Positions 1-11,413 of a stretch of DNA of 64,000 nucleotides are shown here, piece by piece. The DNA is from Oenanthe sinensis. Its lineage: Eukaryota > Streptophyta > Magnoliopsida > Apiales > Apiaceae. Below the pieces are notes generated by a model. That model saw only the letters and a program-made list of their open reading frames with translations, had not been told where the DNA came from and did not search any database. The stretch is from NCBI GenBank assembly GCA_028671895.1, contig CM053809.1, positions 33,517,501 to 33,581,500 on the forward strand, in the 5' to 3' direction. Positions within the stretch are counted from its first letter, which is position 1. The number at the start of each line of letters is the position of its first letter. Made by a program: the position numbers and the translations under genes.

Positions 1-571
1 TTTAATCATGGTTGATTCTTATATTTAAGGAGGAATATGCACAGTTTTTTTTGTAGACCATTTTTGACATCCCATAAGTTCTTACAAGTGGCTACCTATG
101 TAGATTTGCGCTCGTTTTGGTTCTTGTGGTCCCTATTGTGTAAACAATTGATCTGCACCTCACGGCTACTATATATATATATTGGATGTCAGTTATCATC
201 ATAATTTTTTACTGGTAGATACTAGGGTCCTTTTAATACTCAGTGAAGTTTTAGTGATGTTCCCAAATAAAGAATAGGAGTTGGTCTCTGCAGAACCGGT
301 GACAGTTACAAACTGGATTCACTGGATGCTTTTATCTTATGTTCCAGTATCTAGTTGATGCATTAGTTACTGATGTAAAAGGATAGTTATGGATTATACA
401 TACCCATATTATTTTTTTGGTTGGTATTTTCTAATTGACTGTATTATTGTCATGGTCAACAAGCTGCTTGTAGCATAAACTTTGTTGTGTCTTTTCTGAT
501 TTGGCCTTTGGGTCCTTTTAATTGTTAATTCCCCACACCTTTGTCTGAATCTGTCTGGTCATAAACTGTAG
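1..571 (+). other. Intron of DDB1
   Basis: This AT-rich stretch has no open frame resembling DDB1 and ends with a clean acceptor (CTGTAG) in front of the penultimate exon. It is read as the 3' part of the preceding intron. A short AT microsatellite lies near 170-180. Nothing else is recognised. Confidence 0.75.
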
Positions 572-1602
572 GGGAGAATACTTGTATTTCTTGTCGAAGA
601 TGGAAAGCTGCAGTTAGTTGCAGAGAAAGAAACCAAGGGTGCCGTTTACTCACTCAATGCCTTCAATGGTAAACTGCTTGCTGCGATCAATCAAAAGATT
701 CAGTTGTACAAGTGGATGCTTCGTGATGATGGTACCCGTGAGTTGCAATCTGAATGTGGGCATCATGGACATATACTTGCTCTGTATGTACAAACTCGAG
801 GAGATTTTATTGTTGTCGGTGACTTGATGAAATCTATATCTTTGCTGATTTACAAGGTAAATTTTTATCTCAGTATACTAACCATTGACCTCTCTGATTT
901 GATTAGTATTGCCTCAAACAAGAAGGTTCCCCCTTTAAATTGCAATTCATGCAGTTCTAAATAGATTTGTTTGCTGTTACTCAATATTTTTGCTTATTTT
1001 ACTATCTGGTTGTATTTCAGCACGAGGAAGGTGCTATTGAGGAGCGAGCCCGTGACTACAATGCGAACTGGATGACAGCTGTTGAGATTCTTGATGATGA
1101 CATTTACCTTGGCGCTGAGAATAATTTTAACCTTTTTACAGTCAGAAAGAATAGTGAAGGTGCCACTGATGAAGAGCGGAGCCGTCTCGAAGTGGTTGGT
1201 GAATACCATCTTGGTGAGTTTGTGAATCGGTTCAGACATGGTTCCCTTGTTATGCGAATGCCAGATTCAGATGTTGGCCAGATTCCAACCTGCATTTTTG
1301 GAACTGTTAATGGTGTCATTGGGGTAGTTGCTTCCCTTCCTCGAGATCAGTACAGTTTCTTGGATAAGCTTCAGTCTAATTTGAGGAAGGTAATAAAGGG
1401 TGTAGGAGGATTGAGTCATGAGCAATGGCGATCTTATTCTAGTGAAAAGAAAACTGCAGAGGCTAAGAATTTCTTAGACGGGGATCTGATCGAATCATTC
1501 CTTGATCTTAGTCGAATTAAAATGGAAGAGGTCTCGAAGGCTATGGCTGTACCAGTAGAGGAGCTTATGAAGAGAGTAGAGGAGTTAACAAGGCTGCACT
1601 AG
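572..1602 (+). CDS. DDB1: DDB1, UV-damaged DNA-binding protein 1, last two exons (5' partial)
   Basis: DDB1 is the WD40 beta-propeller adaptor that links DCAF substrate receptors to CUL4 in nuclear CRL4 ubiquitin ligases acting in DNA repair and light signalling. Two exons are visible: 572-856 (opens in frame after CTGTAG, closes before GTAAAT) and 1021-1602 (after TTTCAG, stop TAG). The first encodes the segment GRILVFLVEDGKLQLVAEKE onward, with KMLRDDG-like and CGHHGHILALYVQTRGDF motifs. The second carries the conserved DYNANWMTAVEILDDDIYLG and FGTVNGVIGV stretches and ends in the family's terminal VEELTRLH. This is the C-terminal third or less of a protein of about 1,090 residues; the rest lies upstream of the window. 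The match to the plant DDB1 family is residue by residue from memory and very strong. I see no damage. DDB1A or DDB1B paralogue status cannot be decided. Confidence 0.96.
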
Positions 1603-2898
1603 TGTTGCTGCCTGATTGTGTCTGCTAAATTGTTTTTTTTTTCTGGCTTGTGCGGTCTGCGGATTGTAACTTTTCTTTGTTAAACATGCAACATCTTCTT
1701 GTCAAAAAAAAAACATGCAACATCTTTAGATTACTTAATTGTACGCTCTGCAAGTGTATGCTGTTCTTTTTATTATTGTATGTCCATAAGTTTATATTTT
1801 TGTGTTCTGCAAACTATCCCTGTACATTTATTAATTTTTTGGTTTTGGTCATCGTTAAAAGTTGTATTACGTATTCTTGTAGAGTCCGTCCTGGACTCTT
1901 TTGGGATCTAATATCATAATGAGATCTTTATGTATGCAAAACTGATTAGTTCGTTCAATAATTAATAAAGCATATTAAAAGAAGTATACTACGTGATAAA
2001 TGATAGTATGGTTTTTGAAGTTGATAATAATTGAACTTATAGAACATATAGTAGTACTGAACCTGTGTTAAATTAACTGTGTTGCGTCTCAAATTAACTG
2101 CGTTAAATTAAGTATGTTTGATTTTTCGTTGTATTAAATTAACTGTTTGATTTTTCGTTGTTATATTGACCGTACTTTGAATTATAAATTATATTTTTAT
2201 AATTTTAAATCTGAAAATTACACTTTAAATAGATTATATATTATTTTATAAAAAAAATATTAGAAGCACGCATAGCGTTAAAAAATTCTATAATTCTATA
2301 TAATCTATTATAAATTTATTTATAATATATAAACGTATTTACTCAGTTATTTTTTTTAAGGTAACTCAGGTATTTAAGTTTTGAATAATGCAATTGCAAG
2401 GCCGATGTCGATGCAGAATAGAAACAGGATTAGGAATTTTTAAAAAGTAAACCTCAAGCTAGTCGGAACAGAAGTCCTCTGTATAACACATTAACACTTC
2501 GCGGTTCCCAGAGAACTTTATATTAGAGATATTATATTATATTATACTCGTCTTCAGGTTCGTTTTCATATACCTTGTTCACGTAGTTCAGTTTTTCTTT
2601 TTTTGCTTTGTATTGCATGTTGTCAGTTCTGCCTGTGAATCTGTGATTTATTTGTGCCATTGTGGCCCTGTTCGAAATTTATGGTCATACTATACAGCGC
2701 CATAAACAGGATTCTATAATAATCGGAGCTAAAATAATTTAAGAATAAAATTTATATTCGTGACACTAATATATTTCATTGTAATTTTCGCTTTCTACTG
2801 GGGCTAGCTAGAATCATAAACCCTAATTCTTTTTCTAATCTTTTTTTTTTTACTTTTATCTTGCATGTAATTTTAGCTCCTTGTTATTGTTGCCAAGC
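1603..2898. other. DDB1 3' flank and intergenic region
   Basis: The first 300 bases are T-rich and probably hold the DDB1 3' UTR. From about 1,950 the region is very AT-rich. A small direct repeat (TTTGATTTTTCGTTGT) occurs twice around 2118 and 2149 among repeated TTAAATTAACTG words. No coding frame is supported. The last 100 bases before the F-box ATG include a pyrimidine tract and are presumably its leader. Confidence 0.55.
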
Positions 2899-4068
2899 AT
2901 GGAGATGGAGAGAAGGGAGGTGAAAAGAAGCAATACCACTATTGCATGCATTCATGAATCTGTTATTATCAAAATCCTATGTTACCTTCCGGCAGATTCT
3001 GTCATTAGATGTCGTTCCGTTTGCAAAACCTGGGCTACTTTGATATGGTCACCTGATTTTGGACAAGCATACTCTTCCAGTGGAACAGCACCTTTTCAAT
3101 TCTTGCTTCAAGGTACTGTTGGTGTCATACAAAAATATCGACAACTGGTTTTTGCTGATCTTGCTGGATCTTGTTGCAATGCCTATACTCCTCGTTATGA
3201 TTATCCACTCCCTAAAAATACTAAATCAGTATTACCACTTACGCTTCATATTGGATCTTCTCCGCATGAATTAAGAATATGTTCTGCCTGTAATTTTACA
3301 GGCTTTATAGTGGCATATGCATATCCCTGTAATAGAGATTATTTTGGGCATCCATACCACATATTTAACCCCATAACTAGTCAGTACATTGTTGTACAGA
3401 AAAATAGTAAAAACGAGTGCTGGAGAAAATGTGCTCTACTCTTGGCTCACAAAACCAACCAACTAAAGCTGTTGAAATCTATTAGTCTACATGGTGAGGC
3501 GCTTATAATTATACAAACAATGGGCACAAATTTGTGGAGGCAGGTTGTTTCTTCGATATTTTCTAATGTAAAAAACTTTGGTTTCCCCTGCTTTTTAAAC
3601 GGAATTTATCATTGGGGTTGGTTCTGTTTGAACACTGGAGGATTAGTTTGTTTTGACCCTGATGAAGAGGCATTCCACCATATCCCAACTCCACAATCAC
3701 CATGTATCGAAAATTACCAACACGCGTACCTTGGACTTCTAGATGGTTGTCTTTGTATCTGCAGGAAGACATCATCTCTGACTGTCAATGATTTTGAGTT
3801 CTGGGTGATGAATGAATATGGTGTTCCTGAATCATGGATTAAGAAGTTAGTGATTCCTAAAGATTGGGAACAAATTACTTTATCGGAGCCTCTAAGATTC
3901 TGGAAATATGGAGAATTTGTGGTTCTATGTGATAATTACGATGTCATATTTTATAATCCAAGTACTGGAGTTCGCACATTTATCACATATTATGCAAAAG
4001 ATGATCATCATCTCTCGTGTGTACCAATTCCGTACGTTCCCAGTTTTAAAAGATTCTTGTGCAGTTGA
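2899..4068 (+). CDS. F-box protein, single exon
   Basis: The protein is 389 residues if the ATG at 2899 is used. An upstream in-frame TTG run is not a credible plant start, and the neighbouring paralogue begins at the equivalent ATG in the same AAGCATGGAGA context. An N-terminal F-box spans about residues 15-55 (IHESVIIKILCYLPADSV, then CRSVCKTWATLIWSPDF), which would bind SKP1. The rest resembles the F-box-associated (FBA) propeller-like region, with PITSQYIV, a FPCFLNGIYHWG motif and a late DYVIFYNPSTG-like strand. Its likely role is substrate receptor of an SCF ubiquitin ligase; the substrate cannot be inferred. No intron is needed and no lesion is seen. It heads a decayed tandem family (relics near 4401 and at 5384-13788), so it appears to be the surviving copy. 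Confidence 0.88.
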   Translation: MEMERREVKRSNTTIACIHESVIIKILCYLPADSVIRCRSVCKTWATLIWSPDFGQAYSSSGTAPFQFLLQGTVGVIQKYRQLVFADLAGSCCNAYTPRYDYPLPKNTKSVLPLTLHIGSSPHELRICSACNFTGFIVAYAYPCNRDYFGHPYHIFNPITSQYIVVQKNSKNECWRKCALLLAHKTNQLKLLKSISLHGEALIIIQTMGTNLWRQVVSSIFSNVKNFGFPCFLNGIYHWGWFCLNTGGLVCFDPDEEAFHHIPTPQSPCIENYQHAYLGLLDGCLCICRKTSSLTVNDFEFWVMNEYGVPESWIKKLVIPKDWEQITLSEPLRFWKYGEFVVLCDNYDVIFYNPSTGVRTFITYYAKDDHHLSCVPIPYVPSFKRFLCS

Positions 4069-4400
4069 TGTTCATCGAGGTTTTTGAACATCAAACATGC
4101 TAATTTAACATGCTAATTTTCTGGTAGATCCACTTGATCCCTTATGTTTGGTTCTCATCCTTGATTAGTAAGATGGAGAAACTAAGATGCCAGGTCTCTG
4201 TTTAGGTCCTAATCATATGTGATTGAGATGATGATTTGTAACTTCTTAGTTCCACCAAACTACATTCTTTGGGTGATAAATCTGTTAGATGCTTGTTTGT
4301 AAATTACTAAATTATATAATCTTAACATTCAGTTTCTTTTTCTTTTCTAGCAATAGTTAAATTAATTGTTTCTTTAATTCTTTCTGTCAAATTAATTGTT

Positions 4401-4471
4401 TGAATTCTACATGATGAATGAAAATGGTGTCCCAGGATGATCATGGACAAAGAAGCTTGTGATTGCTTGAT
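4401..4471 (+). pseudogene. Relic of the 3' part of another F-box paralogue
   Basis: Translated, this stretch gives EFYMMNENGVP, a stop, SWTKKLVIA and another stop. It matches the C-terminal part of the intact F-box gene (EFWVMNEYGVPESWIKKLVIP). Only about 24 codons remain recognisable and they carry two stops. It lies about 330 bases downstream of the intact gene and implies a third paralogue, or a partial duplicate, now nearly erased. Confidence 0.7.
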
Positions 4472-4549
4472 CAAACAGATAGTAGAGCATCTATCTGTGT
4501 TTACAGTGGTAGACTGTGTTGATATAGTTTAAATCTTACTGTATGTGCT

Positions 4550-4913
4550 AAGAGCATCGAGGGGTTGGCCAGATTCATTAATTGACTAATCGGTTAAAAG
4601 ATAGGAGTAGATAATTAAAAAACTTTAGAACTCCAATGATATTGGCTATAATATTGTATATATAGTTTTTGCTGGGCTATAGCCCTCATTGGAGGTTATC
4701 TAAATTTTTTTCTAAATGTTTTTTTTACATAATGTTATTGGAGTACATTAATTGTTAAAAATTGTGCCACCTAGATATTATTGCTAAGAGGTCACCCAAT
4801 TGGATATGCTCATGTGGTTGTCCAAGGTCAGTTCATAATTGATATGATTGCTAAATTTTAAGTTTTCCCAAAGTCAAGATATTTTTGGACTTCGGTGATG
4901 TTCTTTTTAAAAT
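4550..4913. repeat. Possible MITE with imperfect terminal inverted repeats
   Basis: The left end AAGAGCATCGAGG and the right end (reverse complement AAGAACATCACCGAAG) are imperfect inverted repeats. Inside, CTCCAATGATATTGGCTATA and GCTATAGCCCTCATTGGAG repeat the theme, as in the many plant MITEs that open with an agcatctccaa-type end. No clear target-site duplication was found, so limits and class are uncertain. Confidence 0.4.
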
Positions 4914-5383
4914 TTTATTTTTAATTTAATTATTAGAAGAAAAGAATATTTTTTTATTCATTTAAATAAAAAAATGACTAATATTTATTTAGTGTTAAAG
5001 AAATTAAATTAAATCTAAATATTAAAATTGAATGAAAACATACATTTTATAAGAAAAACTAAGTAGATCACATATATATAACTAATATCAATATTAAAAA
5101 AATATATGTGCATAAGTGTATGCAGTATTTAGAAAATATTAGGATTATTGAATGTGGTATACAATTAGTATACATGGGCCTCTCGAATATATGCCAAGGC
5201 CTATGTACTCTGTCATAGCCCTGTGCCAGCACTCTATCAGATACAAAATAAGTTGTTATAGACCTCGAAAAACCTAGACTACTAACCAAATCTCATTGTT
5301 CACTGCCATAATACTCATACAGGCGCTGCTGTGAGAACTGAGAACTCCTGTTCCTTGTTTATTCTTCTCCCTGCTAACTAAGC

Positions 5384-6203
5384 ATGGAGAGTGACATGAT
5401 GAAGACACACATTCATGAATCCATTATTATCCGAATTCTATGTTTTCTTCCAGCAGATTTTGTTATAAGATGTTGCTCCGTTTGCAAAAACTGGGCCACT
5501 TTAATCTTCTCACAATATTTTGCAGAATCTTACTCTCTTAGTACTACCTGACCTCTTCAGTTTTTGCTCTTTAGTACTGGAGCACGCGATATAAACACAC
5601 ATGAACACTTACTTTTTGCTCATCTTGATCAAGCTTCTTGCAATGCTCTCAATGATTGTGCAGTACCAGTTGTAACCAAATCAGTTTTACCAGGTTCCAT
5701 ATGTTCTTGGCGCACAGTTTTATTATGTTGGACTTGTAATTTTACAGGTTTCATACTGGCATATGCATATTCATGTAACTTTGGGTATTCGTACCACATA
5801 TTTAAACTCATAACCAGTCAGCAGATTGTTGCCTGAAAAAGTAGTAAATACTCGCCCTGGAGTAATTGTGCTCAGCTTTTCGCGCACAAAACCAACCAAC
5901 TTAAGCTGCTGAAAGTTTTTCAACTTGATAGCATGCGCGGGGTGGAAATACAAACAATTGGCACAAACCGGTGGAGGATCATTACAACTTCTAGTTTGCT
6001 CTTCCATGTTAGAAGAAACTTTGGATTCCCCTGCTTTTTGAATGGAAATTATCATTGGCCTAGCTGGACTAGAGAAACAGTGGTTTGTTTTAGCCCTGAT
6101 GAAGAGGTATTCCACTGTATACCAACTCCACATTGTATTAAAGATTACTACAGGGCCGACCTTGGAATTTTAGATGGTTGCCTTTCCATCTGTACGAAGA
6201 CAT
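5384..6203 (+). pseudogene. F-box pseudogene, 5' part (interrupted by Copia)
   Basis: This is a diverged tandem copy of the F-box gene at 2899. It starts at ATG 5384 and keeps the F-box core (IHESIIIRILCFLPADFVIR, CSVCKNWATLI). An in-frame TGA at 5549-5551 ends the frame after 55 codons. Downstream the same frame continues to match (FTGFILAYAYSCN, ITSQQIVA) until a second in-frame TGA at 5834-5836, then again through TNQLKLLK and FGFPCFLNGNYHW to 6203. There the left LTR of a Copia element begins inside the codon run equivalent to CICRKTS in the intact gene. The 3' remainder is at 13507-13788. Two nonsense codons plus the insertion make it non-functional. Confidence 0.88.
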
Positions 6204-7193
6204 TGTTGGAAATCACAATTCGCTAACTTTCAATTATATTCACATATATGATCACAAACCAAATAAATAATTAAACAATCAGTAACAACTAATTTAGAGA
6301 GAAAGGGTAAGAAAGCTTAGTTATCAGTGTAACTTTCAACAAAATAGTACAATTAGCTGAATTGCCGAGCCTTCGAGAAAACCCGACTGTTCTTAAAGAG
6401 AATTTTGCCCCACCTAGCTATGTTGGGATGCCGCGAATTCACTTCCAGGATAAAACAACACAACACAATTCTGGCACAGACCAGTAGAGTGTAACGGTGA
6501 TCACACCTCAGTTCGCCCAAAACATATGTATCTCTTGTATGTATATGTGAGAGGAGGAGATAAAGAGAAAAGGAGAGTATTACTTATAACTCCATGACAA
6601 CTAGGATTTTGATATGTCCATATATTTCCCCAATTTGTAATGTACGTTAAAAATCTCTAAAAAATATATTATATCCATATATGTATATTTATATCTATTT
6701 TAGAGCCTTATTATTATTTTATTAAATAATAATAATACTTACTCATAGATATATAGATACACATATAAAATATTACTTTAATGTTTAAAGTCAAAGTAAA
6801 TATTCCTTTCCCGTTCAAGGCCCTGAAACAAAAACTCAGGCCCCTGAAAATTGTTCATGCCTATTTCAAGGCCCTGAACATGCTCTTCAAGGCCCTGAAA
6901 CAATCTGCTGCATTACAAGGCTTGAACCTACTTTTCAAGGCCCCTGAAATAACCTTTCAAGGCCCTGAAAAAGTATGCTAAAAATATTTAAGATTTCATG
7001 TGGGATAACCCACATTACCCATTCAAGTATGCCACTTGGTTCTCATTTCTCTATGGATTACACTAAGAAAATGTCTTAGATCCATAACCGATAATTCAAG
7101 TCCTTATAGTAAGGATGAACTACCAACCGTTAATTTCTGAAAATTTCATCAAGAGCCTACAAACTTAGGCCTCAAACTTTCCATTTTCTAATA
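6204..7193 (-). repeat. Copia left LTR (3' LTR in element sense)
   Basis: Begins TGTTGGAAATCACAATTCG and ends TTTTCTAATA next to the polypurine tract. It aligns along its length with 12529-13501. A segment around 6620-6700 is absent from the other copy. It contains an array of near-palindromic TTCAAGGCCCTGAA words at 6814-6970. The terminal CA has become TA at the inner end. Confidence 0.9.
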
Positions 7194-7217
7194 ATCCCCC
7201 ACAAATCCATAGCAGAA

Positions 7218-7410
7218 ATGCATATCATCCTCTTGGTCATAGGTTCGAATTCCACGGGAGGAGAATTTGTGATTATGCCATCTGGGCCAGAGCCTGTCGC
7301 ACTTATGCGGTTTACCTGGTTCACGTGGTTTGCAGGCTATTACGTGAGCCCGTGGGTTTACCCAGTGTGCATCTAAAGGGTAGCGACTGCGGGTTCCCAC
7401 AGTAAAAAAA
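7218..7410 (+). mobile_element. tRNA-derived SINE, probably 5'-truncated, inside the Copia element
   Basis: A B-box-like GGTTCGAATTCC at about 7241-7252 is followed by a GC-rich body with CACGTGGTTTGCAGG and a 3' section AGCGACTGCGGGTTCCC, ending in an A-tract (about 7402-7410). Flanking ATGCATATC and ATACATATC look like a target-site duplication with one change. The layout (pol III internal promoter box, body, A tail, TSD) is that of a plant SINE. The A box is not clear, so the 5' end is probably truncated. It lies in the 3' noncoding part of the Copia element. Confidence 0.65.
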
Positions 7411-7926
7411 AATACATATCGTATTTTATCATGACATGTTTTTTCAGAGTCGGTACCCTTCCGAGTTTGAACCCTCCTAAGTCCTCTACTCCGATAGTCA
7501 CCGGATATAGATGGAATAATTCACCTTGAATCTCTATCCGTTTGGTATAACCACACTCCATACTTGAGACGTTAATGGTCATGTTTCGATCCTGTTCGTC
7601 GAATGCTTCGAGGAATAACCTTTTCATCTAATTGCGACCTCACAATTATAACATTCGTTTAGTTGGGCATCTCTAGAGATGTACTGCTAGCATTTCGTCA
7701 TAATGACTTGACTCCATTCAGAGTTCTTAAAACTCTTGCTATACTTGCAGTAAACGTACCTTATAGGCTTTCAGGGGATAGACTCCAGATACATAAGTAT
7801 CAATCTATTTCAAGGTATAACCAACTCACTCTTACGACTTGTTATTACCATATTAAATACACTTCGAAGGATCTCCTCTCAGGTGTATTGGGTTCCTATC
7901 ATAGATGAATCATGTTGGTTTATCAG

Positions 7927-8202
7927 TTACATCCCCAACCTCGACTTAAGGACTACATCATGCTCAAGTCCTTTAGTCAAAAGATCAGCTATATTTTTTT
8001 GAGTTCCAATGAACTCAATAGTCATGATCCTATCAGACACTAAACCCCTTGTAGACTTGAGTCTAACTTGGATGTGCCTCTTTATTTTTGCGTTATAGTT
8101 TCTACTACTGATCTTGTCGATAGTTGTGTGACTATCACAATGAATAACAATAGTAGGAAGCGGTCTGCTTACTACAAGAATCACGAACATTAGCCCATGC
8201 AA
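7927..8202 (-). pseudogene. Copia RNase H C-terminal fragment
   Basis: The frame gives IHCDSHTTID, a KRHIQVRL segment and FIGTQKNIADLLTKGL, the characteristic end of Copia RNase H with its D and the ADxLTKGL tail. It is one piece of the broken polyprotein on the minus strand and is separated from the RT piece (8467-8919) by frame breaks. The nearest 3' stop is in ordinary element sequence. Confidence 0.85.
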
Positions 8203-8466
8203 CCATTCAGCCTCCGTCCCTGTGGCATCTAATGCACATAACTCAGCCTCAAAAGTAGACCGAGTTACAATAGTCTGTCTAGTATACTTTCAGGATATTG
8301 CTCCACCCGCTAAGGTAACTACATATCCAATCACTCCATTGAAACCAAATTTCTTAGCTATCCAACTCGCATCACTATACCCTTCAAGTATACCAGGACG
8401 TCTCCTATAATGCAACCCAAGGTATATGGTACCTTTCAGATATCTAAGAACTCTATCAAGAGCCTC

Positions 8467-8919
8467 TCAATGAGTCTTGTTTGGGCAGTTTGTATATTTC
8501 GCTAACTTAGACATAGAATAAGAAATGTCTGGTTTAGTACCGTTAGAAAGATACTGCAAACTCTCAATAATTTGAGAATACCTTAACTGAGATGACATAA
8601 GAACTCCTGACTTATTCTTGACCAGAGCAAGTTTTGAATCATATGATGTGCTTGCAATTCTATAATTTGAATAACCATACTTCTTAAGTATAGATTTCTC
8701 TTTATGATGAGATTGTGAAAAGGTTATTCCATCAGCTGACTGAGTCAATTTGATACCAAGAATCAAACTAGCATCACCCATATCTTTCATTTCAAAGTGC
8801 CTCTTCAAGAAACTTTTTGTCTCGTTAATAATCTCAATATTGGTTTCAAACAACAAAATATCATCAACATATAGGCACAACACAATACTTATATTACCTC
8901 TAACCTTATATAGACACAC
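8467..8919 (-). pseudogene. Copia reverse transcriptase fragment
   Basis: Contains the catalytic box LCLYVDDILL (YVDD), then the FEMKDMGDASLILGIKL connection segment and a YLSNGTKPDISYSMSKLAKY stretch typical of Copia RT. Upstream (about 8920-9360, minus) the N-terminal RT region is still readable in short pieces, including a WMDVKTAFLHGDLEEEIY-like segment, but it is crossed by stops. Non-functional. Confidence 0.88.
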
Positions 8920-9359
8920 TTGTCACTTTCATTAACTAAAAAATCAGAAGCTAAAATAGTTTCATCAAACTTTTTATGTCAGTCACTAGGAGCTTGTTTC
9001 AGGTCATATATAAATTTGACTAATTTACACACTTTCCATTCGTTTCCAGATGCAACAAATCCCTCAGGCTAATCTATATAAATCTCTTCTTCAAGATCAC
9101 CATGAAGAAAAGCTGTCTTTACATCCATTTGATGTATGATAAGACCATGTACGGATGCCAATGTTACAAGCATTCTGATTGTTGTCATTCTTGCAACTGA
9201 AGAGTAAGTATCAAAGTAATCAATTCATTCCCTTTACCTAAAGCCCTTGAAAACCAGCTTGGCCTTATACTTATCAATTGAGCCATCCAGTTTCGATTTT
9301 CTTTTGAAAATCCATTTGCATCCTATCGTAGTACACCCAAGAGGGAGATCAACTAATTC

Positions 9360-10268
9360 TCATGTCCCATTAGAGATAATAGAATCCATTTCACTCTTTA
9401 CAACGCATTTCCAATGCCTTGATTCTGAAAAATCCATGGCTTGTTGAAAATTCAAAGGTTCATCATCGACATTGTAAGTGATAAAATCACTTCCAAAGTC
9501 CTTGACAACCCTAGCACACTTACTCCTTCTAGGTTCCTCTACTTCATTGTGAGTAAAGCTACTGCTAGGATCTACCCCCACATTTGTCATCTTTTCCACA
9601 TGATCAGGAATGAAACTCGATGTGCGAGTAGGATCATCATCAGAAATACTAAGAGGTATACCGGTCTTCATAGGGAACACTTCCTCAAGGAAAGTTGCAT
9701 CACGAAATTCAATTATAGTGTTGGCCACAATACTGTCTATGTCAGATTTTAATACGAAAAATCTCATAGCAGTTGTGGTCTCGATATAGCCTAGAAAGAT
9801 CGCATCAACAGTTTTGGGTCCTAGTTTCTTTCTCTTGTGTTCTGGGACAAACACCTTTGCAAGGCACCACCACACACGAAGATATTTCAAACTAGTTTTT
9901 CTGCCTTTCCATAATTCATAAGGTGTCTTGTCCATATATTTCAGAGGGACTCTATTCAGAATATGGCAAGCCGTATTCAGAGCCTCTCCCCACATGTACT
10001 TAGGCAACCCAGAATTAATAAGCATACTGTTAATCATATCTTTAAAAGTTCTGTTCTTTCGTTCTGTCACTCCATTAGACTCAGGTGTGTAGGACGGAGT
10101 TACCTCATGAACTATACCATTGCTTTTGCAAAATTCATCAAATGAGGTACCCGTGTACTCACCACCTCTATCGGATCTCAAACATTTAAGTTTCTTACCA
10201 GTTTGAGTTTCAGCTTCATTTTTATACATAATGAATTTTTCTAGTGCTTCATCTTTATGTTTAAACAA
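9360..10268 (-). pseudogene. Copia integrase core fragment
   Basis: The longest surviving Copia frame, about 300 codons. It has the integrase catalytic region (RSDRGGEYTG, then FCKSNGIVHEVTPSYTPESN and NGVTERKNRT), followed by the GKRP-like HKRKKLGPKTVDAIFLGY motif. DRGGEY and the later E are present. The upstream zinc-binding part (CQVCVMAKQIRKHF, LDLVHTDICEF) lies in a separate frame at 10317-10499. The frame then runs toward RT through a linker rich in acidic residues. Confidence 0.9.
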
Positions 10269-10651
10269 ATAAACATACCAATATATGCTATAATCATCTA
10301 TAAAGGTAATAAAATATCATTTATTGTCTTTAGTCAACATGCCATTAAATTCACATATGTCAGTGTGAACTAAATCCAATATTTCAAAATCCCTTACAAC
10401 ATTATGAAAATGTTTTCTTATTTGTTTAGCCATCACACATACTTGACACTTAGATTTCTTATCAATAGCATGCTTTGGAATCAACACTAAATTCATCATA
10501 TTTTTTAGAGCACCAAAGTTTAAATGACCAAGACGAGAGTGTCACAAATCAGATGATTCAACACAATTAATAGAAGGAGAAACACTTCATTAATTAAATC
10601 ACCATGCAAAAGTTCAACATTAATTAAAAATAAACCATCAAACATATAACC

Positions 10652-11221
10652 TTAGACAAAGAAAACCCCAGTATGTGTAATAACAACTTTATTACACTTC
10701 AAAGAAAGTTCAAATCTATCCTTAACTAAACAAGACCCACTTATGATATTTCTATGAATTTCATGAACATGATGCACATTAGTCAAGGATAGAATACGCC
10801 GAGAAGTAAACTCCAAGTCCACATTTTCTGTTCCATGCATTTGTGCAATACTTGCATTCCCTATCGTCACTGTCTTCCCATGAATTTGTTGATAAGATAC
10901 AAATAGAGTTTTATCAGCACAAATGTGCACATTAGCTCCAGTATCAACCAACCATTCATGAGACAAATAGGTGGATAATAGTACTGGCTTGCAGGTAACA
11001 TACTCGCCATTGGTTTCAGAAGCACCAGCTTCACCAATAATCATGTTAACCACAGACTCCGTAGTGGTTCCAAGTCCAAACACATTATTTGCTTGAGCTA
11101 CCACATCAAATTTCTTTACTTTCTTATTCAATTTCTTAGCCTTATTATTGTCTATATCAGATTTAGAGTTACTCTTCTTAGTGTTCAGGTTTCTAATCAT
11201 ACCAGCTGTTACTACATTCAC
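10652..11221 (-). pseudogene. Copia gag C-terminal and protease fragment
   Basis: The protease active site appears as WLVDTGANVHICADK, followed by the usual VTIGNAS and a LTNVHHVHEIHRNIISGS segment. N-terminal to it is a lysine-rich stretch where a CCHC zinc knuckle would be expected, but no clean CX2CX4HX4C is seen. Just upstream (11240-11320) a 13-base word TATCGCATGTCCC occurs twice about 58 bases apart in a disrupted part of gag. Confidence 0.8.
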
Positions 11222-11413
11222 CTTCGTGCTCCCACTTTCAGTGGGTATCGCATGTCCCTATTTGGACTTATGTTGCTCTTGAACAGCGATGTCCAACATC
11301 GGACTTATCGCATGTCCCAAGATTTAGGGAGCTTTTCAATCACGAACATCACCTGAATTTTTTTAGGAAGATCTATGTCGGACTCTTCAATGCATAGACA
11401 AGCATATCAAACT

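Noticed and set aside
2881..2898. Upstream extension of the F-box gene from TTG
   Set aside because: A TTG start is not credible for a plant nuclear gene, and the paralogue starts at the equivalent ATG.
6781..6981. 66-codon frame in the Copia LTR, related to one at 13089-13289, as a small gene
   Set aside because: It is a translation of the TTCAAGGCCCTGAA word array in the two LTRs. Nothing supports coding.
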